Assembly: GCA_913061095.1 (NCBI GenBank)
Contig: CAJXVM010000001.1
Coordinates: forward strand, 186,001-250,000
Direction: 5' to 3'
Origin: an uncultured Ignavibacteria bacterium
GTDB lineage: Bacteria; Bacteroidota; Ignavibacteria; SZUA-365
Length of the DNA: 64,000 nt
The position numbers were made by a program, and so were the translations under genes. Numbering within the stretch: the stretch's first letter is position 1; each line of letters starts with the position of its first letter. This document shows positions 9,255-17,637 of this stretch, one piece after another. The notes under the pieces are model-generated. The model was given only the letters and a program-made list of their open reading frames with translations, was not told where the DNA came from and ran no database searches.

Positions 9255-10616
9255 TCAGTTTTCCTCCACGAGCACTCGGGTTCGAATCAGTGATTTGGGA
9301 ATCAGGGCCGGCCAGTACGCAATGACATCTTTCGGTTTCGGACGCCCGCCGGCAAAGCCGGTTACGGAGGGCGGACCAGTGAGAATCAGCGGGGCAATCT
9401 CCTGACCGAATACATCGACATGTTTTCGGATCTTCCCGCGCACACCTATGCGGAGCACCACTTCACTTACTTCCTCCGGCATCGGAGCCAGCGGACCGAA
9501 GCAGGAATTCAATCCGACATATTCCGAACGGATTTCATCAAACTCGAGTTCATGGTCCTTCAACCGCTGTCGGAGAATGCGATCCGCTGCCTGCGCTTTT
9601 TCATAGGCGTCAGGCCAGGTATATGTCAGGGAGCCGATCGCGGAATACCCCGCGTGATAGGACGCGGATACCTTGTACGAATCCGTTGCCGGATGCCCCT
9701 TGATATCGAAAACACGTACGCGGTCCTTACCATCCTGCTGGACACGAATCGTCGTGAAATCCGCGACGCAGTCGGGCGTGATGTATTCTTTCGGATCAGC
9801 GATTTCATACAGGAGCTGCTCCTTGACCGTTGCCTCAGTGACCATGCCGCCGGTGTCATCGTGCTTGGTGACCACGAAACTGCCGTCGGGATACGCCTCC
9901 GCGATCGGAAATCCGATATGCGCCATGTCGGGCACGCTGCGCCAGTCGCCAAGAAAATTGCCGCCGCTGCTCTGCGCACCGCATTCCAGAATGTGTCCCG
10001 CGACAGTACCGGCAGCCATTTTGTCCCAGTCGTCTTCGTCCCAGCCGAACTCGTAAATCATCGGTGCGAGCGTCAGCCCCGTATCCGTCGTGCGTCCTGT
10101 GATGACGATGTCGGCGCCGTTCTGCAGGGCTTTGACGATCGGCATGGCCCCGAGATAGACATTGGCGGAGACGATCTGGTCCCGGATTTCAGTGATCGGG
10201 GCACCGGTATCCATATTGTTGAGCTCCACTCCCTGCGCGGTCAAATCATCGAGACGGTCGATAATATCATCACCGGTCACCACGCCGATTTTCAATCCGT
10301 GAATGCCCAGTTTTTCGGCCTCACGGAAGATTGCGTCTTTGCAGGCGACAGGATTGACGCCTCCGCCGTTGGTGATAATCCTGATGTTCTTGGCCTTGAT
10401 GTGCGGAAGCAGCTGCTTCATCTGCTCGGGCAGATCGCGCGCGTACCCCATATCGGGATTGCGCAGTTTCTGTTTCTGCATGATGGACATCGTGACTTCG
10501 GCCAGAAAATCCATCATGACATAATCGACCTTGCCCTTGGTGACCTGATGATAGGGTGCGTCAAAGAGGTCGCCCCAGAATCCCTGGCCACTGGCAATGC
10601 GAATGCAGTCTTTCAA
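9255..10616 (-). CDS. AtuA-like acyclic terpene utilisation family protein (DUF1446)
   Basis: The start chosen is the TTG at 10616, giving 453 residues beginning LKDCIRIASGQGFWGDLFDA (read as Met). GGAAGGG sits six bases upstream of this TTG, and homologues of this family as I know them begin near 'KDCIRIA'; ATG codons at 10670 and 10742 lack a ribosome site and would add unmatched residues. The sequence has the DUF1446 hallmarks: 'VDYVMMDFLAEVTMSIMQKQ', 'ITNGGGVNP', 'VITGRTTDTGLTLAPM', 'ECGAQSSGGNF'. Enzymatic role uncertain; families annotated this way appear in terpene or branched-chain acid catabolism. Confidence 0.85.
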   Translation of the reverse strand: MKDCIRIASGQGFWGDLFDAPYHQVTKGKVDYVMMDFLAEVTMSIMQKQKLRNPDMGYARDLPEQMKQLLPHIKAKNIRIITNGGGVNPVACKDAIFREAEKLGIHGLKIGVVTGDDIIDRLDDLTAQGVELNNMDTGAPITEIRDQIVSANVYLGAMPIVKALQNGADIVITGRTTDTGLTLAPMIYEFGWDEDDWDKMAAGTVAGHILECGAQSSGGNFLGDWRSVPDMAHIGFPIAEAYPDGSFVVTKHDDTGGMVTEATVKEQLLYEIADPKEYITPDCVADFTTIRVQQDGKDRVRVFDIKGHPATDSYKVSASYHAGYSAIGSLTYTWPDAYEKAQAADRILRQRLKDHELEFDEIRSEYVGLNSCFGPLAPMPEEVSEVVLRIGVRGKIRKHVDVFGQEIAPLILTGPPSVTGFAGGRPKPKDVIAYWPALIPKSLIRTRVLVEEN

Positions 10617-10870
10617 GAATGCCCTTCCAGATTCGGTGGATGGTTTGAAGAGGATATGGAATGTCTGCATTCCACAGTTCAAAAGGTAATACTCCCGGCA
10701 GAGATATACAAAGCGCCTGTTCCCGTCATGCTGAAAATACACGATTCGGGCGTCCGTAATTTTTCCTCTGCGTCGTTGATCGCGCCGCGAGAATTATTAT
10801 CTTGCGGAATCTTCAGCGCCGCGTCGGCGCGCCATCCCTCGATATGAGTATCACCAACCGTTGAGCGTTC

Positions 10871-12286
10871 ATGGCTGAAAACACTTCCCAGAAAGCCCGC
10901 CTGAAGGATTTCCCCAGGAATTACTGGATTGTCATCCTCTTCGAATTCTTCGAGCGCGGTTCGTACTACGGCATGATGAGCATTCTGTCGGTGTACATGA
11001 CCGACCAGCTCGGATTTTCCAAAGAGGGCGTCGGTATCATCAAAAGCACCATCCAGCCGCTGCTGTACTTCCTCCCGATCCTGTCCGGGGCGGTGGCGGA
11101 CCGCATGGGATACCGCAAAACACTGATGGTCGCCTTCACCCTGCTGGGCGGCGGCTATTTCCTGACCAGCCAGATGGACACCTACGCGGCGGTCTTCTTC
11201 GCACTCGTGATCATGGGCTTCGGTGCGGGAACGTTCAAACCCGTCGTCTCAGGAACCATAGCGAAGGTCACCGACGAACGCACGAGCACACTCGGCTTCG
11301 GCATTTTTTACTGGACGATCAATCTCGGCGCCTTTCTCTTCCCGCTGATCCTTGTGCCGATGCTCAAGGCCATTTCCTGGCACTATGTGATCATCGCCTC
11401 GGCCATCGGTACGGGCGCAATGATTATTCCAACCCTGTTCCTCTTCAAGGAACCGATGGAGCCCCATCCCGACAAGGAGTCGTTCGGAGTCGCGCTCAAG
11501 GGCATTTTCAAGAAACTGTACATGGTCTTCACCGACTGGCGCTTCATCCTTTTCATTTTCATTTATTCGTGGTTCTGGATTCTGTATTTCCAGATGTTCG
11601 ACAGCGTGCTGTGGTATGTCAAGGCCTTTGTCGACGCATCCCCCCTCGACAACTGGGTGCAGGGGACTTTCGGCATCAACTGGCATTTCGACGTCGAGCA
11701 TGTCACCGTGATCAATGCCGGGACCATCATCCTGCTGCAGCTTTTCATTTCGAAAATCGTGAGCAGAACCAAGGCGCTTCCGACCATGGTGACCGGCATC
11801 GCACTCGGCACACTGGGTATGGCCATTCTCGCCGTCGATACAAATATCTGGATCTTCATGGCCGGCATCACGATTTTCTCCATCGGAGAAATGACCGCCC
11901 ATCCGAAGTTCATCAGCTATCTCGGACTCATCGCTCCCCCCGACCGCAAAGCGACATACATGGGCTTCGGTTTTCTCTACGGCGCATTCGGTTCACTGAT
12001 CGGCGGCGTCCTCGGCGCCTTCCTCTATGTGCGCTTCATCGATAATCCGATGATCGCATACATTCGTCGCACAGTGGCCGATCGCGCTCTTGATATTTCC
12101 ATGCCGACGACGATCAAGATCGACCAGGCGCTGGAGATCGGCGAGCAGATTGGCATGACAAAAGCGGATATCTCCCAGTACGCCATGACGAGTGAACTCT
12201 GGCTGCTGTTCAGCGGTATCGGCGTCATCTGCATCATCGGTCTGCTGTCGTATCAGAAATTCATCGGTACGAGGACCGAGCACTAA
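10871..12286 (+). CDS. POT/PTR-family proton-dependent oligopeptide transporter
   Basis: A 471-residue integral membrane protein of the major facilitator superfamily. The N-terminal helix carries 'FEFFERGSYYGMM', matching the ExxER-x-x-YYG motif that couples protons and peptide in the POT/PTR family. A DRxGYRK-type loop follows ('VADRMGYRKTLMV'), and further hydrophobic segments run to the C-terminus. It is expected to import di- or tripeptides across the inner membrane. One long charged insertion (about 380-440) separates late helices, which is a little unusual. The gene diverges from the AtuA-like gene and ends at a strong terminator. Confidence 0.85.
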   Translation: MAENTSQKARLKDFPRNYWIVILFEFFERGSYYGMMSILSVYMTDQLGFSKEGVGIIKSTIQPLLYFLPILSGAVADRMGYRKTLMVAFTLLGGGYFLTSQMDTYAAVFFALVIMGFGAGTFKPVVSGTIAKVTDERTSTLGFGIFYWTINLGAFLFPLILVPMLKAISWHYVIIASAIGTGAMIIPTLFLFKEPMEPHPDKESFGVALKGIFKKLYMVFTDWRFILFIFIYSWFWILYFQMFDSVLWYVKAFVDASPLDNWVQGTFGINWHFDVEHVTVINAGTIILLQLFISKIVSRTKALPTMVTGIALGTLGMAILAVDTNIWIFMAGITIFSIGEMTAHPKFISYLGLIAPPDRKATYMGFGFLYGAFGSLIGGVLGAFLYVRFIDNPMIAYIRRTVADRALDISMPTTIKIDQALEIGEQIGMTKADISQYAMTSELWLLFSGIGVICIIGLLSYQKFIGTRTEH

Positions 12287-12374
12287 GCAGCATTCGACAG
12301 CGACGAAGCGGTTTATTCTGAAAGCCGCGGCGGTTCACTCCGCTCCGGATTTCCGGGAAGAACTTCCACGTTAC

Positions 12375-12404
12375 AGGAAAGGCGGGCACATGCCCGCCTT
12401 TCCT
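12375..12404. terminator. Bidirectional terminator
   Basis: A perfect 14-bp stem (12375-12388 with 12391-12404), core AAAGGCGGGCA, with TTTCCTTTC on the plus side, between the transporter (plus) and the BNR protein (minus). Confidence 0.85.
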
Positions 12405-12424
12405 TTCTCAATCTGCACGCTTCA

Positions 12425-15094
12425 TTACTTCGTCAGCAGCATTTTCCGCACCTCCCTCTGCGTTCCCGCAGAGAGCTCGTACAGATAGACGCCGCTCCGC
12501 AATCCCGCCGCATCAAGCCGGATACTGTGCAACCCGGCTTCCCGGCGCTCATTGAGCAGCGTACGGACATGCCGTCCCTGCGCGTCATGGATGCGAATGG
12601 TGACATCGGCAGCCCGCTCCAGCGTGAAGGGAATCACGGTCGAAGGATTGAACGGATTCGGATAGTTCTGACCGAGCGTGAATGAAAGCGGGCGCGTACG
12701 CTCCGCCTCTTCCTCGACGGTAAGAATCGCCGATGCCATCCACATGCCGCGTCCATGCGTCGCGGCATAGAGAATGTCTTCACCCGTCAGTTTGAGATCA
12801 TCGATGACGACGTTCGGAAGACCGTCACCGAACGGATACCAGTTGCGTCCCGCATCGGAACTGACGAAAACGCCGAGATCCGTGCCGGCGAAAACGACGT
12901 CGGGATTTTTCTCCCAGATGACCACCGCGCCTACCGGAATGTCCGGCAGCCGCGAGGCTTCCGTTTCGCCTTTCATGAACTCCCAGTTCTGCCCGCCATC
13001 GGTAGTCTTGTAGACACCGGAACTAGAGCTGAAGCCAGCCGTGCCGATGTATGCGATATTACCATCGGTGGGATGCACTTCCACTTCACTGAGGAAAAGA
13101 TTGGGCAGCCCTTCGTCGATACGCTCCCAGCTCACCTCCTCCGGATCGTCGAGCGCATTGGTGGAGCGGAAAGCACGGCTCGAATAACCGGTGACACCAT
13201 AGAGCACATTTGGGTCCGTCCTGCAGAGCGACAGATCCTGAAACTGCGACAGGGAGCTGCGCGCACCGGTCAGATTCTCGGAAATCGGCTCCCACTCCCC
13301 CGCCCTGTTTGTGGTGCGGTACATGCGATTCCCCCCGACAAAGAGGATGCGACTGTCGGTCGGATGCATGATGAAGGGCGTCACGAAACTGAAGAGATAG
13401 TTGCCCTGCGCATCGGTGCGGTCGAGTCCACGCCGTGCTGATCGAAACGATGCGCCGCCATTCGTGGTTTTTGCGAGATTCCCGTACTGGGATGTAATGT
13501 AGAAAATATTTTCATCCTCGTGATCGAAGGCCACATAGCCGCCGTCGCCGCCCCATCCGAGACGGTCCCATTCACCCGTCGCAACGTCGCCAAGGTTGTT
13601 GCGGCGATCCTGCGTGCCGCCGGCGACGCGCCGCGGATTCCGCGCATCGAAATCCATGGCGTAAAACTGCATGGTCGCGAGACCGGTGTTGATTTCCTTG
13701 AAGACCGGTGTCGACCGCAGTGCATCATCGGTGCGGAACAGTCCACCGTCCCCCGCGACGATCATCTGGTCGGGATCCTCGGGATTGAAATCCGCGTAAT
13801 GCATGTCCACCCAGGCGCCGTTCACACCTGTCTGCGAGGATATCTGCGAGAAGCTGTCACCGAAATTCGTACTGCGCCAGACATAGATGCCACCGAGATA
13901 TATGACATTGTGATCGGTGGGATGGAAACGAACGAAAAGATTGTAATCGCCCTGGCCGCGAAGTACCTCCCGCATATTCGCCTGGTCAGAAGCAGCGGAT
14001 CGCTCCCAGGTCGCACCGTAATCGCTGGAGCGGTAAACGCCGAGGAAGTCCTGTCGGTCAGTGGGAGCAGTGGCACGCGAGCGCTGCATGACAGCGACCA
14101 TCGTGCCGGGACGGGACTGACTGATATCCATCACCACCCTGCCGATGGAGTCCGGTTCCGGCAGGTTCACCGTGAGTTTCTCGAACGTCCACCGGTCACC
14201 CTTCTGTTCGGAAAAATAGATACCGTTACTGCTGCGGCCGTTCGCGTTCCCGAACGCGACATAGACACGATCTGGATTCGTCGGATCCAGCACAACGTCC
14301 CTTGCAGGACCGTTGAGCACGGTTGTCCAGTTTTCACCGCCATCCTCGGTGCGCAGCAGACCGCCGGATCCACCACCAAACGTTGCCGCAGCATAGATCA
14401 GGTCGGAATTCCGGGGATGAATCTCTACGTGGTTGACTGCGAGATCGTAATCACGAATGACATCCTTCATGATGTTTACCCACGTCTGGCCGCCGTCGGT
14501 CGACTTGTACACACCGTCACCGTACACCTTGTCCCAGTTGAAACTGCCCTCTCCGGTGCCGATGTAGATGTGCTCGGGATTCCCGGGATCGATGGCCATG
14601 TGCCCGATCGCCAGCGTCGGCAGATTGTCGCTCATCGCCGTCCAGGTGTCACCGCCGTCCACGGATTTAAAAACGCCGCCCGAGGCGGATCCGGCATAGA
14701 CGATGAAAGGATTATCGGGATGATATTTCACAACGCGCACACGTCCACCGATGGTATTCGGTCCAACGAAGGTCCAGTTGTTCCCCAGCGTCTGTTTACG
14801 AAGGGACAATTCCGCGCGCTGATATGCGAGCTGCCGCATACCGTGACGGAGTCCTTCGGAAATGCGACGATCCGAGTTGTAGGTTCTGGGAATGATATAG
14901 CGGTCGACATGAGGCATGTCGGCAGCCTGGCCTTGTGCCGCAGCCGCCTTCAATTCTGCCTTGAGCTGCAGTTTCTGAGTACGCGCGGTCGAGAGCACGG
15001 CACGCCCCTCGGGCGAGAACGTGATTTCGGAAATCAAGAGAACCGCCAGCGCGGGGACAATCAGCGCGAGAATGCTGCGGGTTGTGGTATGCAT
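12425..15094 (-). CDS. Secreted BNR/sortilin-like beta-propeller protein with T9SS sorting domain
   Basis: 889 residues with an N-terminal hydrophobic export signal ('SILALIVPALAVLLISEI'). Residues about 105-770 hold many Asp-box (BNR) motifs of the S-x-D-G-G-x-x-W type, for example 'KSVDGGDTWTAMSDNLP' and 'KSTDGGQTWVNI', the arrangement of sortilin/VPS10-like and WD40/YVTN-like propellers. The last 85 residues are a type A sorting domain starting 'LGQNYPNPFNPSTVIPF'. Export and cell-surface attachment or release by T9SS follow from the family; the ligand is unknown. No catalytic sialidase arginine triad is evident, so an enzyme call is not supported. Confidence 0.88.
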   Translation of the reverse strand: MHTTTRSILALIVPALAVLLISEITFSPEGRAVLSTARTQKLQLKAELKAAAAQGQAADMPHVDRYIIPRTYNSDRRISEGLRHGMRQLAYQRAELSLRKQTLGNNWTFVGPNTIGGRVRVVKYHPDNPFIVYAGSASGGVFKSVDGGDTWTAMSDNLPTLAIGHMAIDPGNPEHIYIGTGEGSFNWDKVYGDGVYKSTDGGQTWVNIMKDVIRDYDLAVNHVEIHPRNSDLIYAAATFGGGSGGLLRTEDGGENWTTVLNGPARDVVLDPTNPDRVYVAFGNANGRSSNGIYFSEQKGDRWTFEKLTVNLPEPDSIGRVVMDISQSRPGTMVAVMQRSRATAPTDRQDFLGVYRSSDYGATWERSAASDQANMREVLRGQGDYNLFVRFHPTDHNVIYLGGIYVWRSTNFGDSFSQISSQTGVNGAWVDMHYADFNPEDPDQMIVAGDGGLFRTDDALRSTPVFKEINTGLATMQFYAMDFDARNPRRVAGGTQDRRNNLGDVATGEWDRLGWGGDGGYVAFDHEDENIFYITSQYGNLAKTTNGGASFRSARRGLDRTDAQGNYLFSFVTPFIMHPTDSRILFVGGNRMYRTTNRAGEWEPISENLTGARSSLSQFQDLSLCRTDPNVLYGVTGYSSRAFRSTNALDDPEEVSWERIDEGLPNLFLSEVEVHPTDGNIAYIGTAGFSSSSGVYKTTDGGQNWEFMKGETEASRLPDIPVGAVVIWEKNPDVVFAGTDLGVFVSSDAGRNWYPFGDGLPNVVIDDLKLTGEDILYAATHGRGMWMASAILTVEEEAERTRPLSFTLGQNYPNPFNPSTVIPFTLERAADVTIRIHDAQGRHVRTLLNERREAGLHSIRLDAAGLRSGVYLYELSAGTQREVRKMLLTK

Positions 15095-15285
15095 TGTATC
15101 CTACCTGAAACGGGTACACGAAACGATCGAGAATGTTCGTGACACAGTGCCCCGCAATTCATATATTCAAATAAACGGCCAGCGTGTCACGATAAAGCTG
15201 CCGGCAGCCCGGCAGACAGCGGCAATCTTTAAAATACCGCCTCCATGGCACTCATCACAACCGCATTTCCGCCATCTTTGTTCCG
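15095..15285. promoter_or_regulatory. Divergent promoter region
   Basis: About 190 bases separate the minus-strand BNR gene and the plus-strand AMMECR1 gene. An AT-rich patch near 15160-15172 (CATATATTCAAATAAA) is the most promoter-like element. No operator or terminator is evident. Confidence 0.35.
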
Positions 15286-15291
15286 GTGAAT

Positions 15292-15849
15292 ATGTTGCAT
15301 TCGCTTTCCCCATCCGCGCGCAGGGCGATTCTCCAGACCGCCCGAACCGCCGTCGAAAACGAGGTGGCTGACCGTGTTCCGGAAACAGCGAAAACGGCTG
15401 CGGACCTACCTGAGCTTGATGTCAGCGGGCTGTTCGTGACCCTGCACGTTTCCGGCGCCCTGCGCGGCTGTATCGGCTTTCTCGAATTGCAGGGTTCATT
15501 CGAGAAGACACTTCGCGAGGTCGCGATGCGCGCCGCCACGGCCGACATCCGATTCCCTCCGCTCGACCCCGATGAGCTGAAGGATATGACCGTTGATGTC
15601 ACCCTGCTCGGTCCGCTCATGCCCCTCGAAGAGCCCACTGATTTTACCATCGGTCCTCACGGCCTGGTCCTTGAATATGCCGGACGCCGGGGACTGCTGC
15701 TTCCGCAGGTTGCGGTCGATCATAACTGGAACAAAGCACAGTTTCTCGAAGGACTGTGCCGCAAAACCATGGTACCGACGGACGCATGGGAAAAGCCCGG
15801 CGCGGTGGTGTACCGCTTCGAAGGTATGGTCATCAAGGAGGAAGAATGA
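15292..15849 (+). CDS. amrA: AMMECR1 domain protein (AmmeMemoRadiSam system protein A)
   Basis: About 185 residues of a single AMMECR1 domain: 'LFVTLHVSGALRGCIGFLE' contains the family's invariant LRGCIG motif, and 'EYAGRRGLLLPQVAVDHNW' and 'KTMVPTDAW' match the C-terminal conserved blocks. An in-frame GTG lies six bases upstream (15286) and could be the real start. Its stop overlaps the ATG of the Memo-like gene (ATGA), the pairing known as AmmeMemoRadiSam A and B. The family's reaction is not established. The third partner, a radical SAM protein, is not in this neighbourhood. Confidence 0.88.
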   Translation: MLHSLSPSARRAILQTARTAVENEVADRVPETAKTAADLPELDVSGLFVTLHVSGALRGCIGFLELQGSFEKTLREVAMRAATADIRFPPLDPDELKDMTVDVTLLGPLMPLEEPTDFTIGPHGLVLEYAGRRGLLLPQVAVDHNWNKAQFLEGLCRKTMVPTDAWEKPGAVVYRFEGMVIKEEE

Positions 15850-16688
15850 AAGCGATGCAGATACGCCAGCCGGCGGTAAGCGGACTGTTCTACCCTGACG
15901 ACCCGACGCTGCTGGGTCTCAATATTGACGGGATGCTTGAAGATGTGCAGGATCTGCGCATCTCGGGAACACCGGTGGCGGTCGTTTCACCCCACGCCGG
16001 ATACGCGTATTCGGGTCCGACAGCGGCGACTGCGTACGCAGCTCTCAGGCAGCGGCGATTCAGCACGGCCGTCATCATCTCGCCGAGTCACAGGGAATAT
16101 TTCCATGGCATTTCCGTCTACGACGGTGATGCGTACCGCACGCCGCTCGGGCTCGTGAACGTTGATGTCGAACTCCGCGGGAAACTGCTCGAGCACAGAG
16201 GCATTATCAAAGCATCCGAGTTGGGACATCGCGACGAGCATGCCGTCGAGGTACAGGTGCCATTCCTTCAGCGCATCAATCCTGACGTGAAAATCCTTCC
16301 CATCGTCATGGGGGATCAGCGACCCGATTACTGCCGCGTCCTCGGCCAGGTACTCGCCGACATCCTTCGCGACAGAGACGCCGTCATGATCGCGAGCAGC
16401 GACCTCTCACATTTTCACGGTCAGGAGGACGCAAAGGAACTTGATGCGATCGCCGCACGGCACATCAGAGAGGGACAGCCGAACAAACTGCTCGAGGATC
16501 TCGAGAATCATCAATGCGAAGCCTGCGGCGGAGGGCCGATCGCCGCTGTCATGACCGCCGCGTCGCTCCTCGGCGCGGACAGGAGCGCAGTACTGCATCA
16601 GTGCACTTCGGGTGACGTCACGGGCGACACCACGCGCGTTGTCGGCTATCTTTCGGCGGTGTTCACTCGCAGCGGCATGACCTCATGA
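15846..16688 (+). CDS. amrB: Memo-family protein (AmmeMemoRadiSam system protein B)
   Basis: 280 residues starting MKAMQIRQPAVSGLFYPDD, the normal N-terminus of the family; the reading frame is open upstream but this ATG overlaps the preceding stop. Conserved blocks: 'SPHAGYAYSGPTAATAY', 'ISPSHREYFHGISVYDGD', 'DEHAVEVQVPFLQ', 'IASSDLSHF'. Memo proteins are related to extradiol dioxygenases, with histidines around a metal pocket. Function in bacteria is unclear. It is translationally coupled at both ends, to AMMECR1 before it and to the DUF2520 gene after it. Confidence 0.9.
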   Translation: MKAMQIRQPAVSGLFYPDDPTLLGLNIDGMLEDVQDLRISGTPVAVVSPHAGYAYSGPTAATAYAALRQRRFSTAVIISPSHREYFHGISVYDGDAYRTPLGLVNVDVELRGKLLEHRGIIKASELGHRDEHAVEVQVPFLQRINPDVKILPIVMGDQRPDYCRVLGQVLADILRDRDAVMIASSDLSHFHGQEDAKELDAIAARHIREGQPNKLLEDLENHQCEACGGGPIAAVMTAASLLGADRSAVLHQCTSGDVTGDTTRVVGYLSAVFTRSGMTS

Positions 16689-17581
16689 GCTCATCGACAG
16701 GATCACGTGTCATGCTGATCGGTGCAGGACGCGTCGGTATGAACCTGCTCCGTCACCTGAAGCGCAGGAACTTCGTGATCCAGACCATCGTAGAGCCGGA
16801 TCTCGAACGGCACGCGTCCCTGCGTTCCATCCTGCCCGACGCTCGCGTTCTGTCCACCCTCCCGACTGGCATCCCTCATGACACGGATATCTGCATTCTG
16901 TGTGTCCCGGACGAGACCATTCGACCGACCGCAGAGCAGCTCGCACAGGGGCATATGGAAGCGCCGTCCGCACTGGTTTTCCATGTCTCCGGTCTTCGTG
17001 ACGCATCGGAGCTGCAGCCTCTTATCGATCGGGGGGCCGCTGCAGGCGGATTGCATCCGATGCAGTCGTTCACGGAAGCGCCGCTGCCCGTGGAGGTCCT
17101 GGAAGACATCGGCTGCGGGATCGTCGGGGACGACACTTTTCAGCTCCGCGCGCAGGCGTTCGCCGAGTCTGTCGGATGGCGTCCCCTGCGGCTGCGCGCC
17201 GATCAGAAGGCGTTATATCACGCCGCATGCGTGTTCGCAGGGAATTTTCCGGTGGTTCTGGCCGCACTTGCCGATCAGCTGCTGTGCGCGGCATTGGAGG
17301 AAGGAGAAACAACACAGGGTGAGCATCTCCGCCCGATGATCGAAACCGTTCTTCATCGTCTGCGCACCGTGCCCGTGGAGCAGGCGCTGAGCGGTCCTGC
17401 CGCGCGCGGCGATCTTCTCGCGATCGGCAAACACCTCGCGGCACTTCGTGATCACGGCGGAGAAGCTGTCTCGGCCTATGCGGATCTCACACGTGCCGCG
17501 GCTCGTATTGCAAAGCTGCCCGCCGACGTGCAACGTGATATTGACGCCCTTGTTCATTCATGGGTACGGTCGGAGCATTAA
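16685..17581 (+). CDS. Rossmann-like and DUF2520 domain-containing protein
   Basis: 298 residues. The N-terminus has a dinucleotide-binding fold ('MLIGAGRVGMNLLRHLKRR', a GxGxxG variant), then 'VFHVSGLRD' and 'GGLHPMQSF', typical of the Rossmann-like plus DUF2520 family related to F420-dependent NADP reductase and prephenate dehydrogenase folds. The C-terminal helical half contains 'ALYHAACVFAGNF', the DUF2520 dimerisation region. Its ATG overlaps the Memo stop, completing a three-gene coupled operon. The substrate is unknown; an NAD(P)-dependent oxidoreductase is likely. Confidence 0.85.
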   Translation: MSSSTGSRVMLIGAGRVGMNLLRHLKRRNFVIQTIVEPDLERHASLRSILPDARVLSTLPTGIPHDTDICILCVPDETIRPTAEQLAQGHMEAPSALVFHVSGLRDASELQPLIDRGAAAGGLHPMQSFTEAPLPVEVLEDIGCGIVGDDTFQLRAQAFAESVGWRPLRLRADQKALYHAACVFAGNFPVVLAALADQLLCAALEEGETTQGEHLRPMIETVLHRLRTVPVEQALSGPAARGDLLAIGKHLAALRDHGGEAVSAYADLTRAAARIAKLPADVQRDIDALVHSWVRSEH

Positions 17582-17589
17582 CCCCTCGC

Positions 17590-17637
17590 CATCGCTCTCA
17601 CACTCGAAATCGCAATCGCAATCGGAATCGGAATCAC
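17590..17637. repeat. Degenerate hexanucleotide microsatellite
   Basis: A run built from AATCGC then AATCGG hexamers fills most of the 52-base gap between two convergent genes and just touches the stop codon of the glycosyltransferase gene. Confidence 0.8.

Noticed and set aside
9420-10847. 475-codon plus-strand open frame
   Set aside because: Antisense shadow of the AtuA-like gene; no ribosome site or family resemblance.
12425-15094. Sialidase assignment for the BNR protein
   Set aside because: Asp-boxes alone occur in many propellers, and the arginine triad of sialidases is not evident.
13520-15142. 540-codon plus-strand open frame
   Set aside because: It is a shadow of the minus-strand BNR gene, whose Asp-box repeats and sorting domain are clear.
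17590-17637. Hexamer run as a small CRISPR-like or regulatory array
   Set aside because: Units are six bases without spacers; it is a simple microsatellite.
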